Part shown: in pieces, positions 8,903-17,488 of the stretch
How the letters are laid out: each line of letters begins with the position of its first letter
Numbering within the stretch: the stretch's first letter is position 1
Source: Pseudomonas mosselii
GTDB taxonomy: Bacteria; Pseudomonadota; Gammaproteobacteria; Pseudomonadales; Pseudomonadaceae
Assembly: GCF_005796105.1 (NCBI RefSeq)
Contig: NZ_VAUO01000010.1
Coordinates: 76,340 to 125,957 of the forward strand
Length of the DNA: 49,618 nucleotides
Direction of reading: 5' to 3'
The notes under the pieces: model-generated
Databases searched by the model: none
Seen by the model: the letters and a program-made list of their open reading frames with translations, nothing else
Told to the model about the DNA's origin: nothing
Made by a program: the position numbers and the translations under genes

Positions 8903-9463
8903 TTAGCGGAAGACCCAGAGAACCCGGGTCGCCTGGTCGGTCAGGTTGGCATAGCGGAACTGGCTGTGCGGCGGTAGCTGGAAACTGTCATTGGCGCGCA
9001 GGGTGACGGCGCCCTCATGGCCTTCGCGCCACAGGGTCAACTCGCCTTCCAGTACGAAACCACCCTGTTCGGAGCTGTCGTCCAAATGCCCTTCGCCGCT
9101 GCTGGCGCCGGGCGCCAGGTGGCTTTCGAGCATGGCGAAGCGGCCATTGAGGGTGGGCGAGACCAGCACGTCGGTCACGCCGGCGGCGTAGTACAGGGTG
9201 CGTCGTTCGCCGGGGCGGGTGACCCAGTCGAGGGCGTGGGGCGTAGTCGCCTGATAGAAATAGGTGGTGGGAACGTGCAGCGCTTCGCTGATGGCGGTGA
9301 GATCGGCCACGGTGGGGCGCGACAGGCCGCGCTCGACCTGCGACAGAAAACCCAGCGAGCGGTTGACCCGCCCGGCCAGCTCGTCCAGGGTCAGGCCGCG
9401 ATGCTTGCGCAGATCGCGTACCAGCCGGGCCAGCAGTTGTGCGTCCTTGCTCGGATCAGACAT
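8903..9463 (-). CDS. Xre-family regulator with C-terminal cupin domain (PuuR/PauR-like)
   Basis: A 186-residue regulator: a helix-turn-helix of the Cro/C1 type at about residues 10-65 (LDELAGRVNRSLGFLSQVE) and a cupin-2 ligand domain from about 100 to the C-terminus (HLAPGASSGEGHLDDSSEQGGFVLEG is spread over this region). Proteins of this design repress polyamine and amine catabolism genes. The ATG at 9463 overlaps the last eight bases of a 42-codon ORF, and the gene precedes the gamma-glutamylpolyamine synthetase-like gene by ten bases, so all three are probably one transcript. A nested inverted repeat at 9597-9643 is the likely operator (inference). Confidence 0.9.
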   Translation of the reverse strand: MSDPSKDAQLLARLVRDLRKHRGLTLDELAGRVNRSLGFLSQVERGLSRPTVADLTAISEALHVPTTYFYQATTPHALDWVTRPGERRTLYYAAGVTDVLVSPTLNGRFAMLESHLAPGASSGEGHLDDSSEQGGFVLEGELTLWREGHEGAVTLRANDSFQLPPHSQFRYANLTDQATRVLWVFR

Positions 9464-9584
9464 GCTCGCGAATCCTGCACCAGGCCTTGGCCGCCGCCTC
9501 CCAGGGTGCGGCTAGCAAGTTGCGGCCGGCCGGTAACGCCTGGACGCCGTAGCTGGCGACGTGTTGGGCAGACTGCTTGGACAT
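9456..9584 (-). CDS. small ORF (42 codons) leading the regulator operon
   Basis: Starts MSKQSAQHVASYGV and ends KAWCRIREHV. Its stop codon lies inside the first codons of the Xre-cupin regulator (8-base overlap), an arrangement that suggests translational coupling. A GAGG lies about seven bases upstream of the ATG. The product has no signal peptide or membrane helix and I recognise no family. It could be a real small protein or a leader peptide affecting regulator translation. Evidence is positional only. Confidence 0.45.
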   Translation of the reverse strand: MSKQSAQHVASYGVQALPAGRNLLAAPWEAAAKAWCRIREHV

Positions 9585-9596
9585 GTCGAAGCCTCG

Positions 9597-9643
9597 TGAA
9601 ATTCGCTCTGCCTATTTTCATGAAAATTAGCAGAAGAATTTCA
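9597..9643. promoter_or_regulatory. nested inverted repeat, candidate operator
   Basis: An inner perfect 14-base palindrome ATTTTCATGAAAAT (9614-9627) is flanked by outer arms TGAAATTC (9597-9604) and GAATTTCA (9636-9643). Both dyads share almost the same centre (about 9620). The site sits just upstream of the 42-codon ORF and the Xre-cupin regulator, so autoregulation of the amine operon is the simplest reading. The symmetry is seen directly; the binding protein is inferred. Confidence 0.55.
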
Positions 9644-9702
9644 TTGCGCCAGTCGCGGTCGGTTTGCGGCCTATCACGATTTGATCTGGCGCAGCATTCA
9701 GC

Positions 9703-11646
9703 TCAACTGGCGGCCTTGCGCCTGGGTTGTTTCGGTTTGCCCGTTGGCTTGCCTTTGGCGGCGGCTTTGCGCTTTTTCTTCCATGGCGCGGCGGCCTTGC
9801 CCAGCACCTGCCCGGTGATGGTCAGGCGCATGCCGGCGCAGCGTTGCACCAGCTTGCCCATCCACGCCGATTGCCGGGTGACGAATTCATCAAGACTCAT
9901 GTCGCCGCTTTGCACCATGTCCAGTGCCTGCTCCCAGATCGCGGTAGTGCCCGGATCGGCGATGGCCCGAGGCACCGCGTCGATCAGGCCGAAAGCCGCT
10001 GGGGTCGCGCTCAGGGCCTTGCCCTGCTTGACCAGGTAACCCCGGTCGAGCAGGCCTTGAATGATGCTGGCGCGGGTGGCTTCGGTGCCGATGCCGGTGG
10101 TTTCCTTGAGCTTCTGCTTGAGTCGTGGGTCGTCGACCAGTTTGGCGACGTTTTTCATGGCCTTGATCAGGTCACCTTCGGTAAACGGCTTGGGTGGCTG
10201 GGTCCACAGGTCCTTGAGTTGCAATCCGTGCACCGCGCAGTCTTGCCCCTGGCGTAGCTCAGGCAGGACCTGAGGCGCGGGGGCTTCGCGGCCTTTGGCC
10301 GGTGTCAGCGCCTCGGGCAGGGCGCGACGCCAGCCGGGCTCGACGATCTGCTTGCCTACCGCGCGCAGGGCATGCCCGGCGCAATCGAAGTCGGCCTGGG
10401 TGCGGTCGTACTCGTGGTTGGGCAGAAACTGCGCCAGGTAGCGCGCACGGATCAGGGTATACACCGCCTTGTACTTAGGCGGCAGGCGTGCTGGGTCGCT
10501 GGCGGCGGCGGTGGGGATGATGCCGTGGTGGGCACTGACTTTCTGATCGTTCCAGGCCCGCGAGCGGCGCTCGGGTTGCAGGTAAGGTTGCAACGGCGCA
10601 AGGCTGGCGTCGGCTCGCTGCAAGGCGTTGAGAATACCGGGCGCCTCGCCGTGCTGGCTCAAGGGCAGGTAGCCGCTGTCGCTGCGCGGGTAGGTGATGA
10701 GCTTGTGAGTCTCGTACAGCGCCTGGGCGATATCGAGGGTTTCCTGGGCGCCCAGGCCGAGCTTCTTCGAACACACCTCTTGTAGCGTGCCAAGGTCGAA
10801 AGGCAGTGGCGCAGCCTCGCGTACACGTTCAGTGGCCACCTGGCTCACCTGCGCGCTGCCCGCCCTCTGCATGTCTTGGGCGGCCTGTTGGGCTTGGGCC
10901 TGGTTCAGGCAGCGGCCTTGGTCATCGCAGGTGTCTTGTGGTGCGTGCCATTGGGCACAGAACATGTGCCCCGCGCTGTGCAACTGGACCTCGATGGCCC
11001 AGAACGGCACCGGCACGAAGTCGGCGATGCTGCGGTCGCGGTCGACCACCAGGCGCAGCGTGGGGGTTTGTACCCGGCCTACCGGCAGCACGCCCTGATA
11101 GCCGGATTGGCGGCCCAGCAGGGTGAACAACCGGCTCATGTTCATGCCGATCAGCCAGTCGGCGCGCGAGCGGCCCAGTGCCGAGTGATAAAGGTTGAAG
11201 GTTTCCTGCCCGGGTAGCAGGCGGGCAAGCGCCTTGCGGATCGAGGCGTCGTCCAGGGCCGAGAGCCACAGGCGCTGGATCGGGCCGCGGTAGCGACAAT
11301 GTTCAACCAGTTCGCGGGCGATCATCTCGCCTTCGCGGTCGGCGTCGGTGGCGATCACCAGTTCTCGCGCCTCACCCAGCAGACGCTTGACCGCCTTGTA
11401 TTGGCTGGCGGTCTTGGGCTTGACGGTCATCTTCCATTTATCGGGGATGATCGGCAGGTCTTCGAGGGTCCAGCGCTTGTAGCGCTCGTCATAGCTATCG
11501 GGCGGGGCGGTTTCGAGCAGGTGGCCGATGCACCAGGTAACGCAGAGGTCCGGGCCTTGCCAGCAGCCGTCACCTCGGCGGTTGGCGCCGAGTACCTTGG
11601 CGATGTCTTTGGCCTGGGAAGGCTTTTCGCAGAGAAAAAGGCGCAT
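9703..11646 (-). CDS. topB: DNA topoisomerase III
   Basis: A type IA topoisomerase of about 647 residues that decatenates and relaxes DNA through a 5'-phosphotyrosine. The Toprim domain opens the protein (RLFLCEKPSQAKDIAKVLG) and carries DADREGEMIARE. The active-site block TYPRSDSGYLP contains the catalytic Tyr. The C-terminus is a Lys/Arg/Pro-rich tail without zinc-finger cysteines, as usual for TopB. The ATG at 11646 matches the family start; an in-frame ATG at 11664 would add six residues, and neither has a strong Shine-Dalgarno. Confidence 0.95.
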   Translation of the reverse strand: MRLFLCEKPSQAKDIAKVLGANRRGDGCWQGPDLCVTWCIGHLLETAPPDSYDERYKRWTLEDLPIIPDKWKMTVKPKTASQYKAVKRLLGEARELVIATDADREGEMIARELVEHCRYRGPIQRLWLSALDDASIRKALARLLPGQETFNLYHSALGRSRADWLIGMNMSRLFTLLGRQSGYQGVLPVGRVQTPTLRLVVDRDRSIADFVPVPFWAIEVQLHSAGHMFCAQWHAPQDTCDDQGRCLNQAQAQQAAQDMQRAGSAQVSQVATERVREAAPLPFDLGTLQEVCSKKLGLGAQETLDIAQALYETHKLITYPRSDSGYLPLSQHGEAPGILNALQRADASLAPLQPYLQPERRSRAWNDQKVSAHHGIIPTAAASDPARLPPKYKAVYTLIRARYLAQFLPNHEYDRTQADFDCAGHALRAVGKQIVEPGWRRALPEALTPAKGREAPAPQVLPELRQGQDCAVHGLQLKDLWTQPPKPFTEGDLIKAMKNVAKLVDDPRLKQKLKETTGIGTEATRASIIQGLLDRGYLVKQGKALSATPAAFGLIDAVPRAIADPGTTAIWEQALDMVQSGDMSLDEFVTRQSAWMGKLVQRCAGMRLTITGQVLGKAAAPWKKKRKAAAKGKPTGKPKQPRRKAAS

Positions 11647-11803
11647 GGCGCGAAGAGGATTCATTCTTTGAGGTGCGCACTAGGATGCGCAACCGAAGAC
11701 GTGCAGGCAAGCTTTATCTGTATGTATGTACAGGTTTTTTGTCAGCGTTTCTGACAGGGGCCGCTCGGGCTGGGGAAACACTAGCGTGCTGGGGGGGGCA
11801 GCT

Positions 11804-11836
11804 GCCGCTCCCTCGCGTCTCGGGCGGGGGAGCGGC
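11804..11836. other. GC hairpin after the GNAT gene
   Basis: A perfect 9-bp stem, GCCGCTCCC (11804-11812) and GGGAGCGGC (11828-11836), lies 13 bases past the stop of the minus-strand GNAT gene. No T run follows on the minus strand; instead there is a run of eight C (G8 at 11791-11798 on the plus strand). It may slow or end the roxA-GNAT transcript but is not a standard intrinsic terminator. The rest of the 11665-11848 gap shows no gene. Confidence 0.4.
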
Positions 11837-11848
11837 GGATTCAGCCGG

Positions 11849-12286
11849 TCAGATGACCTCGCGGGAATCGCGCACCATGTCGACATGCGGGATGCCAGCT
11901 TCGAGGAACTCCTCGCTGACCACCCGGAAACCCAGGCGCTCGTAGAACGGCGTGGCATGGACTTGGGCGCTGAGCATCTGCTGCTTGAGGTCGCGATGTT
12001 GCGCCTCGCTGATGGCCGCGCGCATCAGCGCATCGCCCACGTGCAGGCCGCGCCAGTCCTTGAGGACCGACACCCGGCCAATAGTACCGTCGGGCAGCAG
12101 GCGCGCGGTGCCGATGGGGTAGTCGCCTTCCATTGCCAGGAAGTGCACGGCGGTGGGGTCTTCGGCGTCGAACTCAAGCTCCGGCGGCACGTGCTGCTCG
12201 GCAACGAACACAGCGCTGCGGATACGGTGGATGTCGGCGTTGTCCTTGTGCCAGTCCGCCAGGCGAACGCTGATCTTATTCGTCAT
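11849..12286 (-). CDS. GNAT family N-acetyltransferase
   Basis: A 145-residue acetyltransferase of the ElaA/YjcF-like group. The core acetyl-CoA loop region reads GRVSVLKDWRGLHVGDALM and is followed by HATPFYERLGF, the usual GNAT C-terminal strand-helix. Start: ATG at 12286, overlapping the end of the upstream oxygenase gene by 11 bases; an in-frame TTG two codons earlier (12292) is possible. The overlap suggests one operon with roxA. Substrate unknown. Confidence 0.88.
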   Translation of the reverse strand: MTNKISVRLADWHKDNADIHRIRSAVFVAEQHVPPELEFDAEDPTAVHFLAMEGDYPIGTARLLPDGTIGRVSVLKDWRGLHVGDALMRAAISEAQHRDLKQQMLSAQVHATPFYERLGFRVVSEEFLEAGIPHVDMVRDSREVI

Positions 12287-13445
12287 TGGCAAACCCCAGG
12301 CTTCCTTGCTTGATGAGCTGGCAGATCAGCGTCAGACCTTCTTCATCGGCTATCCACTTGCTCAGGTTTTCGATGTGCAGGGCGTCAGCGGCGCAGATCA
12401 GCTTCAGCAGCGGGCGCAGGTGACCCGACAGCAGGCGGCTCTGGCCGCTGGCGAACAACAACAGGTCATCTTCGACCTCCGACCAAGCCATGCGCGCGCT
12501 TGGATTGCGGATCAGGATGGCGCCTTGCTCAAGGCTGTCGCGCAGCTCTTCTTCGCTCAGGGCTTCGCCGGTTACCAGCTCAGGGTAGCGCGGCTCAGTC
12601 ATGAACTGGCCGAACCAGGTCAGCAGCAGGTCCTTGTCGTTCATGTGCTTGTCGATCAGCGCCTTGAGGCGGTCCAGGGCATCGTGCTGGATCTGGTGCG
12701 GATCGGCCGCAGGCGTGGCGTCGGCGTCGCTGTAGCGCTCTTCGTCGGGCAGGAACTGGCTGAGGAAGTCGGTGAAGTGGGTCAGTACCTCGGCAGCACT
12801 CGGAGCGCGGAAGCCGACCGAATAGGTCAGGCACTCGTCTTCGGCGATACCGTAGTGGGCCAGGCGCGGTGGCAGGTAGAGCATGTCGCCTGGCTCCAAG
12901 GTCCACTCTTCGCTCTGTTGGAAGTCGGCCAGGATGCGCAGGTCGGCGTGGTCGATCAGGGCGCTGTCGCTGTCGCACATCTGACCGACTTTCCAGGTAC
13001 GCGTGCCGTCGCCTTGCAGCAGGAACACGTCGTAGTTGTCGAAGTGCGGGCCGACGCTGCCACCGGGGGCGGCGTAGCTGATCATCACGTCGTCGATACG
13101 CCAGCTGGGCAGGAAGCGGAACTCTTCGAGCAGTTCGGCCACTTCCGGGACGAACTGATCCACCGCCTGGACCAGCAGGGTCCAGTCACGTTCGGGCAGG
13201 TCGGCAAAGGCATCTTCGGCGAACGGACCGCGACGCAGTTCCCACGGACGCTCGCCGTGTTCGAGCACCAGGCGCGATTCGACCTCTTCCTCCAGCGCCA
13301 GGCCTGCCAGCTCGTCGGCATCGATGGGGCTGACGAAGTCGGGGAACGCTTGGCGTACCAGCAGCGGCTTTTTCTGCCAGTAGTCGCGCAGGAATTCACG
13401 GGCCGTCAGGCCGCCCAGCAGTTGCAGTGGAGTATCAGAATTCAT
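12276..13445 (-). CDS. roxA: JmjC/cupin ribosomal protein L16 arginine hydroxylase (RoxA/YcfD-like)
   Basis: A 389-residue 2-oxoglutarate/Fe(II) oxygenase. The iron triad is visible as HFDNYD (His-x-Asp) and the later His in PPRLAHYG, within a JmjC cupin; an acidic winged-helix-like C-terminal part follows. E. coli YcfD/RoxA hydroxylates Arg81 of ribosomal protein uL16, and length and layout agree with it. ATG 13445 is preceded by AGGT; an in-frame TTG at 13451 is less likely. It overlaps the downstream GNAT gene, and purB lies upstream behind its own terminator. Confidence 0.9.
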   Translation of the reverse strand: MNSDTPLQLLGGLTAREFLRDYWQKKPLLVRQAFPDFVSPIDADELAGLALEEEVESRLVLEHGERPWELRRGPFAEDAFADLPERDWTLLVQAVDQFVPEVAELLEEFRFLPSWRIDDVMISYAAPGGSVGPHFDNYDVFLLQGDGTRTWKVGQMCDSDSALIDHADLRILADFQQSEEWTLEPGDMLYLPPRLAHYGIAEDECLTYSVGFRAPSAAEVLTHFTDFLSQFLPDEERYSDADATPAADPHQIQHDALDRLKALIDKHMNDKDLLLTWFGQFMTEPRYPELVTGEALSEEELRDSLEQGAILIRNPSARMAWSEVEDDLLLFASGQSRLLSGHLRPLLKLICAADALHIENLSKWIADEEGLTLICQLIKQGSLGFANDE

Positions 13446-13484
13446 GTTCAACCTATTGAAAAAACTTAGTTTTCGTACGGGAAT

Positions 13485-13509
13485 AAAAACGCCCGGCGAG
13501 GCCGGGCGT
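13485..13509 (-). terminator. intrinsic terminator of purB
   Basis: Perfect 9-bp stem ACGCCCGGC / GCCGGGCGT with a GAG loop (13489-13509), followed on the minus strand by TTTTT. It lies 18 bases beyond the purB stop and before roxA, separating the two units. Confidence 0.85.
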
Positions 13510-13526
13510 TGTACGCGACGGATCGC

Positions 13527-14897
13527 TTAGATGCGTTTGGCCTGAGCCACTGCGTTGCCGATGTAGGTCGCAGGCGTCAATTGCTTGAGTTCTGCCTTGG
13601 CCTCGGCCGGTATGTCCAGGCCGTCGATGAAGGTCAGCAGCGCTTCAGGGGTGATGCCCTTGCCACGGGTCAGCTCCTTGAGCTTCTCGTAGGGGTTCTC
13701 GATGTTGAAGCGGCGCATTACCGTCTGGATCGGCTCTGCGAGGACTTCCCAGCAAGCGTCCAGGTCGGCGGCGATACGGGCGGCGTTGACTTCCAGCTTG
13801 CCGATGCCCTTGAGGCTGGCTTCGTAGGCAATGACGCTGTGAGCGAAGCCCACGCCCAGGTTACGCAGCACGGTGGAGTCGGTCAGGTCACGCTGCCAGC
13901 GGGAGATTGGCAGCTTGCTGGCAAGGTGCTGGAACAGTGCGTTGGCGATGCCTAAGTTGCCTTCGGAGTTCTCGAAGTCGATCGGGTTGACCTTGTGCGG
14001 CATGGTCGAGGAGCCGATTTCGCCGGCAACGGTCTTCTGTTTGAAGTAGCCCAGCGAGATGTAGCCCCAGACATCGCGGTCGAAGTCGATGAGGATGGTG
14101 TTGAAGCGGGCGATCGCATCGAACAGCTCGGCGATGTAGTCGTGCGGCTCGATCTGGGTGGTGTACGGGTTGAATTGCAGGCCCAGCTCGTCCTCGATGA
14201 AGGCACGTGCGTTGGCTTCCCAGTCGATCTGCGAGTAGGCCGACAGGTGGGCGTTGTAGTTACCGACGGCACCGTTGATCTTGCCCAGCAGCGGCACGGC
14301 GGCCACTTGGGCGATCTGGCGCTCCAGGCGATAGACCACGTTGGCCAGCTCTTTACCCAGGGTGGTCGGCGAAGCCGGTTGGCCGTGGGTGCGCGACAGC
14401 ATTGGCACGTCGGCATGCTGGTGAGCCAGGGCGCGGATGGACTCGGCGATCTGGCGCATCAGCGGCAGCAGCACGTCGTCACGGCCAGCGCGCAGCATCA
14501 GGGCGTGGGACAGGTTGTTGATGTCCTCGCTGGTGCAGGCGAAGTGGATGAACTCGCTGACCTTGGCCAGCTCAGGCAGTTGCGCAGCCTGCTCCTTGAG
14601 CAGGTACTCGATGGCCTTGACGTCGTGGTTGGTGGTGCGCTCGATCTCTTTGACGCGTTCGGCGTGCTCGAGCTTGAAGTCAGTGGCCAGGCTGTCCAGC
14701 ACGGCGTTGGCTTCGGCGCTGAAGGCCGGCACTTCGCCGATTTGCGGGTGGGCGGCCAGGCGCTGCAGCCAGCGTACTTCGACCAGGGCGCGGAAACGGA
14801 TCAGACCGAATTCGCTGAAAATGGGGCGCAGGGCCTGGGTTTTGCCGGCGTAACGGCCGTCTACAGGGGAAACCGCAGTGAGCGAAGAAAGCTGCAT
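13527..14897 (-). CDS. purB: adenylosuccinate lyase
   Basis: A 456-residue lyase, the length of gammaproteobacterial PurB. It releases fumarate from SAICAR and from adenylosuccinate in purine synthesis. Visible hallmarks: N-terminal LTAVSPVDGRYAGKT, TNHDVKAIEYLLK, the catalytic His region in SRTHGQPASPTTLGKE, and the signature loop GSSTMPHKVNPIDFEN. Start ATG 14897 matches the family; the frame is open further upstream without similarity. hflD and mnmA lie upstream on the same strand, separated by a REP-like repeat, so purB probably has its own promoter. Confidence 0.97.
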   Translation of the reverse strand: MQLSSLTAVSPVDGRYAGKTQALRPIFSEFGLIRFRALVEVRWLQRLAAHPQIGEVPAFSAEANAVLDSLATDFKLEHAERVKEIERTTNHDVKAIEYLLKEQAAQLPELAKVSEFIHFACTSEDINNLSHALMLRAGRDDVLLPLMRQIAESIRALAHQHADVPMLSRTHGQPASPTTLGKELANVVYRLERQIAQVAAVPLLGKINGAVGNYNAHLSAYSQIDWEANARAFIEDELGLQFNPYTTQIEPHDYIAELFDAIARFNTILIDFDRDVWGYISLGYFKQKTVAGEIGSSTMPHKVNPIDFENSEGNLGIANALFQHLASKLPISRWQRDLTDSTVLRNLGVGFAHSVIAYEASLKGIGKLEVNAARIAADLDACWEVLAEPIQTVMRRFNIENPYEKLKELTRGKGITPEALLTFIDGLDIPAEAKAELKQLTPATYIGNAVAQAKRI

Positions 14898-14985
14898 GGG
14901 GTGTTCTCGGACAGTCAGGCTTTTGGAAGGGCGCATATCATACATGAAAAATGCGCCGGAGTCGGGTGGCTGACCAAAGGTCAGC

Positions 14986-15093
14986 CCGTGCAGGAGCGGT
15001 CTCGCGTGGCGAAAGGGCCCAGGATCTTGGTCGCGGCATCTATGGTCGGGACCGCTTCGCGCGCCTTTCGCGGCACAAGGCCGCTCCTACAGG
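14986..15093. repeat. REP-like inverted repeat pair
   Basis: Two imperfect inverted arms, about 14986-15016 (core GGAGCGGTCTCGCGTGGCG) and 15064-15093 (core CGCGGCACAAGGCCGCTCCT), enclose a GC-rich spacer between hflD and purB. The CGCGGCACAAGGCCGCTCCTACAGG type is a common intergenic repeat in the P. putida group. It may form a hairpin at the end of the hflD transcript. Confidence 0.7.
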
Positions 15094-15100
15094 TTTTGCG

Positions 15101-15727
15101 TCAATCAGCTGTGCGCATCATGCCGTACAGTTCTTTGAGCAGCTTGCGTCGGTTGAACACCAACTGCCAGCGGTGTCCGCCCAGTTGCCGCCAGAGGCGC
15201 GCGGCGCGAATACCGGCGAGCAGCAGGGCGCGGATTTTCGAGGCGTTGCTGGCCTGTTGCAGGAAGCGCATGTCGCCGTGCACCTGGATACGCTGGCGCA
15301 GGGTGCTCAGGGTGTCCTGGTACAAGGCTCCACTGGAAGCGATGACATTATCGTGAACCAGGCCGAAGTGCTCGGCCTGGGACTGGATCTGCGGCAGGCG
15401 GTTGCCGATGGTGTCGAGCAGGTCGCCGCGCTTGTTCAGCTGGCGCTCCAGGCCCAGCATCGACAGCGCGTAGCGCAGCGGCTCGCGTTGCAGGCTGCTG
15501 GGGTCGCGCTCTAAGGCGCCGACCAGCGCGCGGTAGCCGTCGCGCAGGTTGAGGTCGTCGCCGCCGAATACCTCGAGGGTATCCTTGGGGTCGCGCACCA
15601 GCAGGCTGCCGAGCATGCAGCCAATGTTGGCCTCGCTGGCCTGGCCGGTGCGGGCGATACGGTCCACCAGCACGGCAGCCTGGAACACGCCGCCCAGGGC
15701 GATCAGTTGCTCCTGCACGGTATTCAT
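15101..15727 (-). CDS. hflD: high-frequency lysogenisation protein HflD homologue
   Basis: A 208-residue, largely helical protein of the HflD family (YcfC). In E. coli HflD associates with the membrane and counteracts the lambda CII protein; its normal housekeeping role is unclear. It is consistently encoded between mnmA and purB, as here. The ATG overlaps the mnmA stop (ATGA), implying coupled translation. Recognisable parts are VFQAAVLVDRIARTGQ and the C-terminal RRKLLKELYGMMRTAD. Confidence 0.93.
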   Translation of the reverse strand: MNTVQEQLIALGGVFQAAVLVDRIARTGQASEANIGCMLGSLLVRDPKDTLEVFGGDDLNLRDGYRALVGALERDPSSLQREPLRYALSMLGLERQLNKRGDLLDTIGNRLPQIQSQAEHFGLVHDNVIASSGALYQDTLSTLRQRIQVHGDMRFLQQASNASKIRALLLAGIRAARLWRQLGGHRWQLVFNRRKLLKELYGMMRTAD

Positions 15728-16848
15728 GGGCGCGGGCTCCACGGCTCGGCGACTTCGATTACACCGCCGCCCAGGCACACTTCGCCGTGGTAGAACACCA
15801 CGGACTGGCCGGGCGTGACCGCGCGCTGCGGCTCGTCGAACACCGCGCGGTAGCCGCTGTCGGTTTGCTCCAGGGTGCAGTGCTGGTCGCCTTGGCGGTA
15901 GCGCACCTTGGCCGTGAGTCGGCGCGGGCTGGACAGGTCAATCGGGTTGACCCAGAAAATCTCCGAGGCCAGCAGGGCGCGGGAGAACAGCCACGGGTGC
16001 TCGTTACCCTGGCCGACCACCAGCACGTTGCGGGTCAGGTCTTTGTGCAGCACGTACCACGGCTCGTCGCTGGCGTCCTTGAGGCCGCCGATGCCCAGGC
16101 CCTGGCGCTGACCGATGGTGTGGTACATCAGGCCATGGTGGCGGCCGATTACCTCTCCGTCGGTGGTTTCGATGTTGCCAGGCTGGGCGGGCAGGTACTG
16201 CTTGAGGAAGTCACTGAAGCGGCGCTCGCCGATGAAGCAAATCCCGGTGGAGTCTTTCTTCTTGGCGGTGGCCAGGCCGTGTTTTTCGGCGATGGCGCGG
16301 ACCTCGGGTTTTTCCAGCTCACCTACCGGGAACAGGGTACGGGCGATTTCCTTGCCGCCAACGGCGTGCAGGAAGTAGCTCTGGTCCTTGTTCGGGTCCA
16401 GGCCCTTGAGCAGTTCGGTGAGTGCGCCGGTGTCGCGGCGGCGTACGTAATGGCCAGTGGCGATCAGGTCGGCGCCCAGCGACATGGCGTAGTCGAGGAA
16501 CGCCTTGAACTTGATTTCGCGGTTGCAGAGGATGTCCGGGTTGGGCGTGCGGCCGGCTTTGTACTCTTCGAGGAAATGCTCGAACACGTTATCCCAGTAT
16601 TCTGCGGCGAAGTTGGCGGTGTGCAGCTTGATGCCGATACGGTCGCACACGGCCTGAGCGTCGGCCAGGTCTTCGCGGGCGGTGCAGTATTCGGTGCCGT
16701 CGTCCTCTTCCCAGTTCTTCATGAACAGCCCTTCCACCTGGTAGCCCTGCTCCATGAGCAGAAGGGCGGAGACGGAAGAGTCCACGCCGCCGGACATGCC
16801 GACGATGACGCGGGTCTTGGCGGGGTCTTTGAGTGCTGGGCTGGTCAT
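15724..16848 (-). CDS. mnmA: tRNA-specific 2-thiouridylase MnmA
   Basis: A 374-residue enzyme that puts sulfur on U34 of tRNA-Lys, -Glu and -Gln. The PP-loop ATP motif is GMSGGVDSSVSA near the N-terminus; the two catalytic cysteines are in NPDILCNREIKF and TGICFIGER. It receives sulfur through the Tus relay, whose genes tusDCBE lie elsewhere in this window (36698-38079). Start ATG 16848. It is in an operon with hflD (4-base overlap) and 58 bases after the Nudix gene. Confidence 0.97.
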   Translation of the reverse strand: MTSPALKDPAKTRVIVGMSGGVDSSVSALLLMEQGYQVEGLFMKNWEEDDGTEYCTAREDLADAQAVCDRIGIKLHTANFAAEYWDNVFEHFLEEYKAGRTPNPDILCNREIKFKAFLDYAMSLGADLIATGHYVRRRDTGALTELLKGLDPNKDQSYFLHAVGGKEIARTLFPVGELEKPEVRAIAEKHGLATAKKKDSTGICFIGERRFSDFLKQYLPAQPGNIETTDGEVIGRHHGLMYHTIGQRQGLGIGGLKDASDEPWYVLHKDLTRNVLVVGQGNEHPWLFSRALLASEIFWVNPIDLSSPRRLTAKVRYRQGDQHCTLEQTDSGYRAVFDEPQRAVTPGQSVVFYHGEVCLGGGVIEVAEPWSPRP

Positions 16849-16906
16849 GGTTACCGGTGTGTATCAGGGGGAAAAGCGCGGATTCTAGCAAACCCGCAGC
16901 GTGGCG

Positions 16907-17347
16907 TCAGTCGCGTAGCAGTGTGAGGCTGTGCAGCGGACCTGCCAGGTAATCGTCCAGGCAACGTGGCACCAGCTCGCTGCGCCAGCGCGTGGGCTCG
17001 GCCAGCAGTTCGTCGCGGGTCAGCCAGACGGAGCGCACGATGTCGCTATCCAGGGCCAGGTCCGGGTGATGGCGCAGCGGGCGGGCGGCGAAGCAGATGC
17101 GCTGGTAGGTCACGCCGTTGCTGGGGGCTGTATAGAGGTAGATGCCGACCACGCCGGTCAGTTCGACTTCCCAGGCGGTTTCTTCCAGGGTTTCGCGCAG
17201 GGCGGCCTGGGCCAGGGTTTCGTTCGCTTCGAGGTGCCCGGCCGGCTGATTGAAGACATGCTGGCCGGCCTTGAATTCTTCGACGAACAGAAACTTGCCG
17301 TCGTGCTCGACGATCGTGGCGACGGTGATGTGGGGTTGCCAGGTCAT
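16907..17347 (-). CDS. nudJ: Nudix hydrolase, NudJ-like phosphatase
   Basis: A 146-residue Nudix protein directly upstream of mnmA, the position of nudJ (ymfB) in enterobacteria, where the product hydrolyses nucleoside di- and triphosphates and HMP-pyrophosphate. The box reads G-HLEAN-E-TLAQAAL-RE-T-L-EE, with Ala in place of the last Gly. AAGGAG lies 8 bases before the ATG. The N-terminal WQPHITVATIVEHDGKFL is typical for the group. It probably shares a transcript with mnmA and hflD. Confidence 0.9.
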   Translation of the reverse strand: MTWQPHITVATIVEHDGKFLFVEEFKAGQHVFNQPAGHLEANETLAQAALRETLEETAWEVELTGVVGIYLYTAPSNGVTYQRICFAARPLRHHPDLALDSDIVRSVWLTRDELLAEPTRWRSELVPRCLDDYLAGPLHSLTLLRD

Positions 17348-17377
17348 TAACAGCTCCTTCAGGGCGGATGCGGACAC

Positions 17378-17454
17378 TGTGGGGGCGGGTTCACCCGCGA
17401 ATGCGTAGGTGCAGCCACTGACGCTTTCGCGGGTGAACCCGCTCCCACAGGGGG
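17378..17454. repeat. paired P. putida-type REP elements
   Basis: Two inverted copies face each other: GGGGGCGGGTTCACCCGCGA (about 17378-17406) and its partner with CGCGGGTGAACCCGCTCCCA (about 17422-17454). The CGCGGGT-AACCCGCTCC core is the well-known P. putida REP sequence. It occupies the gap between idh (minus) and the Nudix gene. Such elements are mobilised by RAYT transposases, none of which is encoded here. Confidence 0.85.
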
Positions 17455-17488
17455 CGCTCGCTGCCGGAAATCAGTGATCCAGAAAGCA

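Noticed and set aside
11718..11747. Stem CTGTA/TACAG followed by TTTTTT as a plus-strand terminator
   Set aside because: The stem is only 5 bp and AT-rich, and no plus-strand gene precedes it; it lies in the topB leader on the opposite strand.
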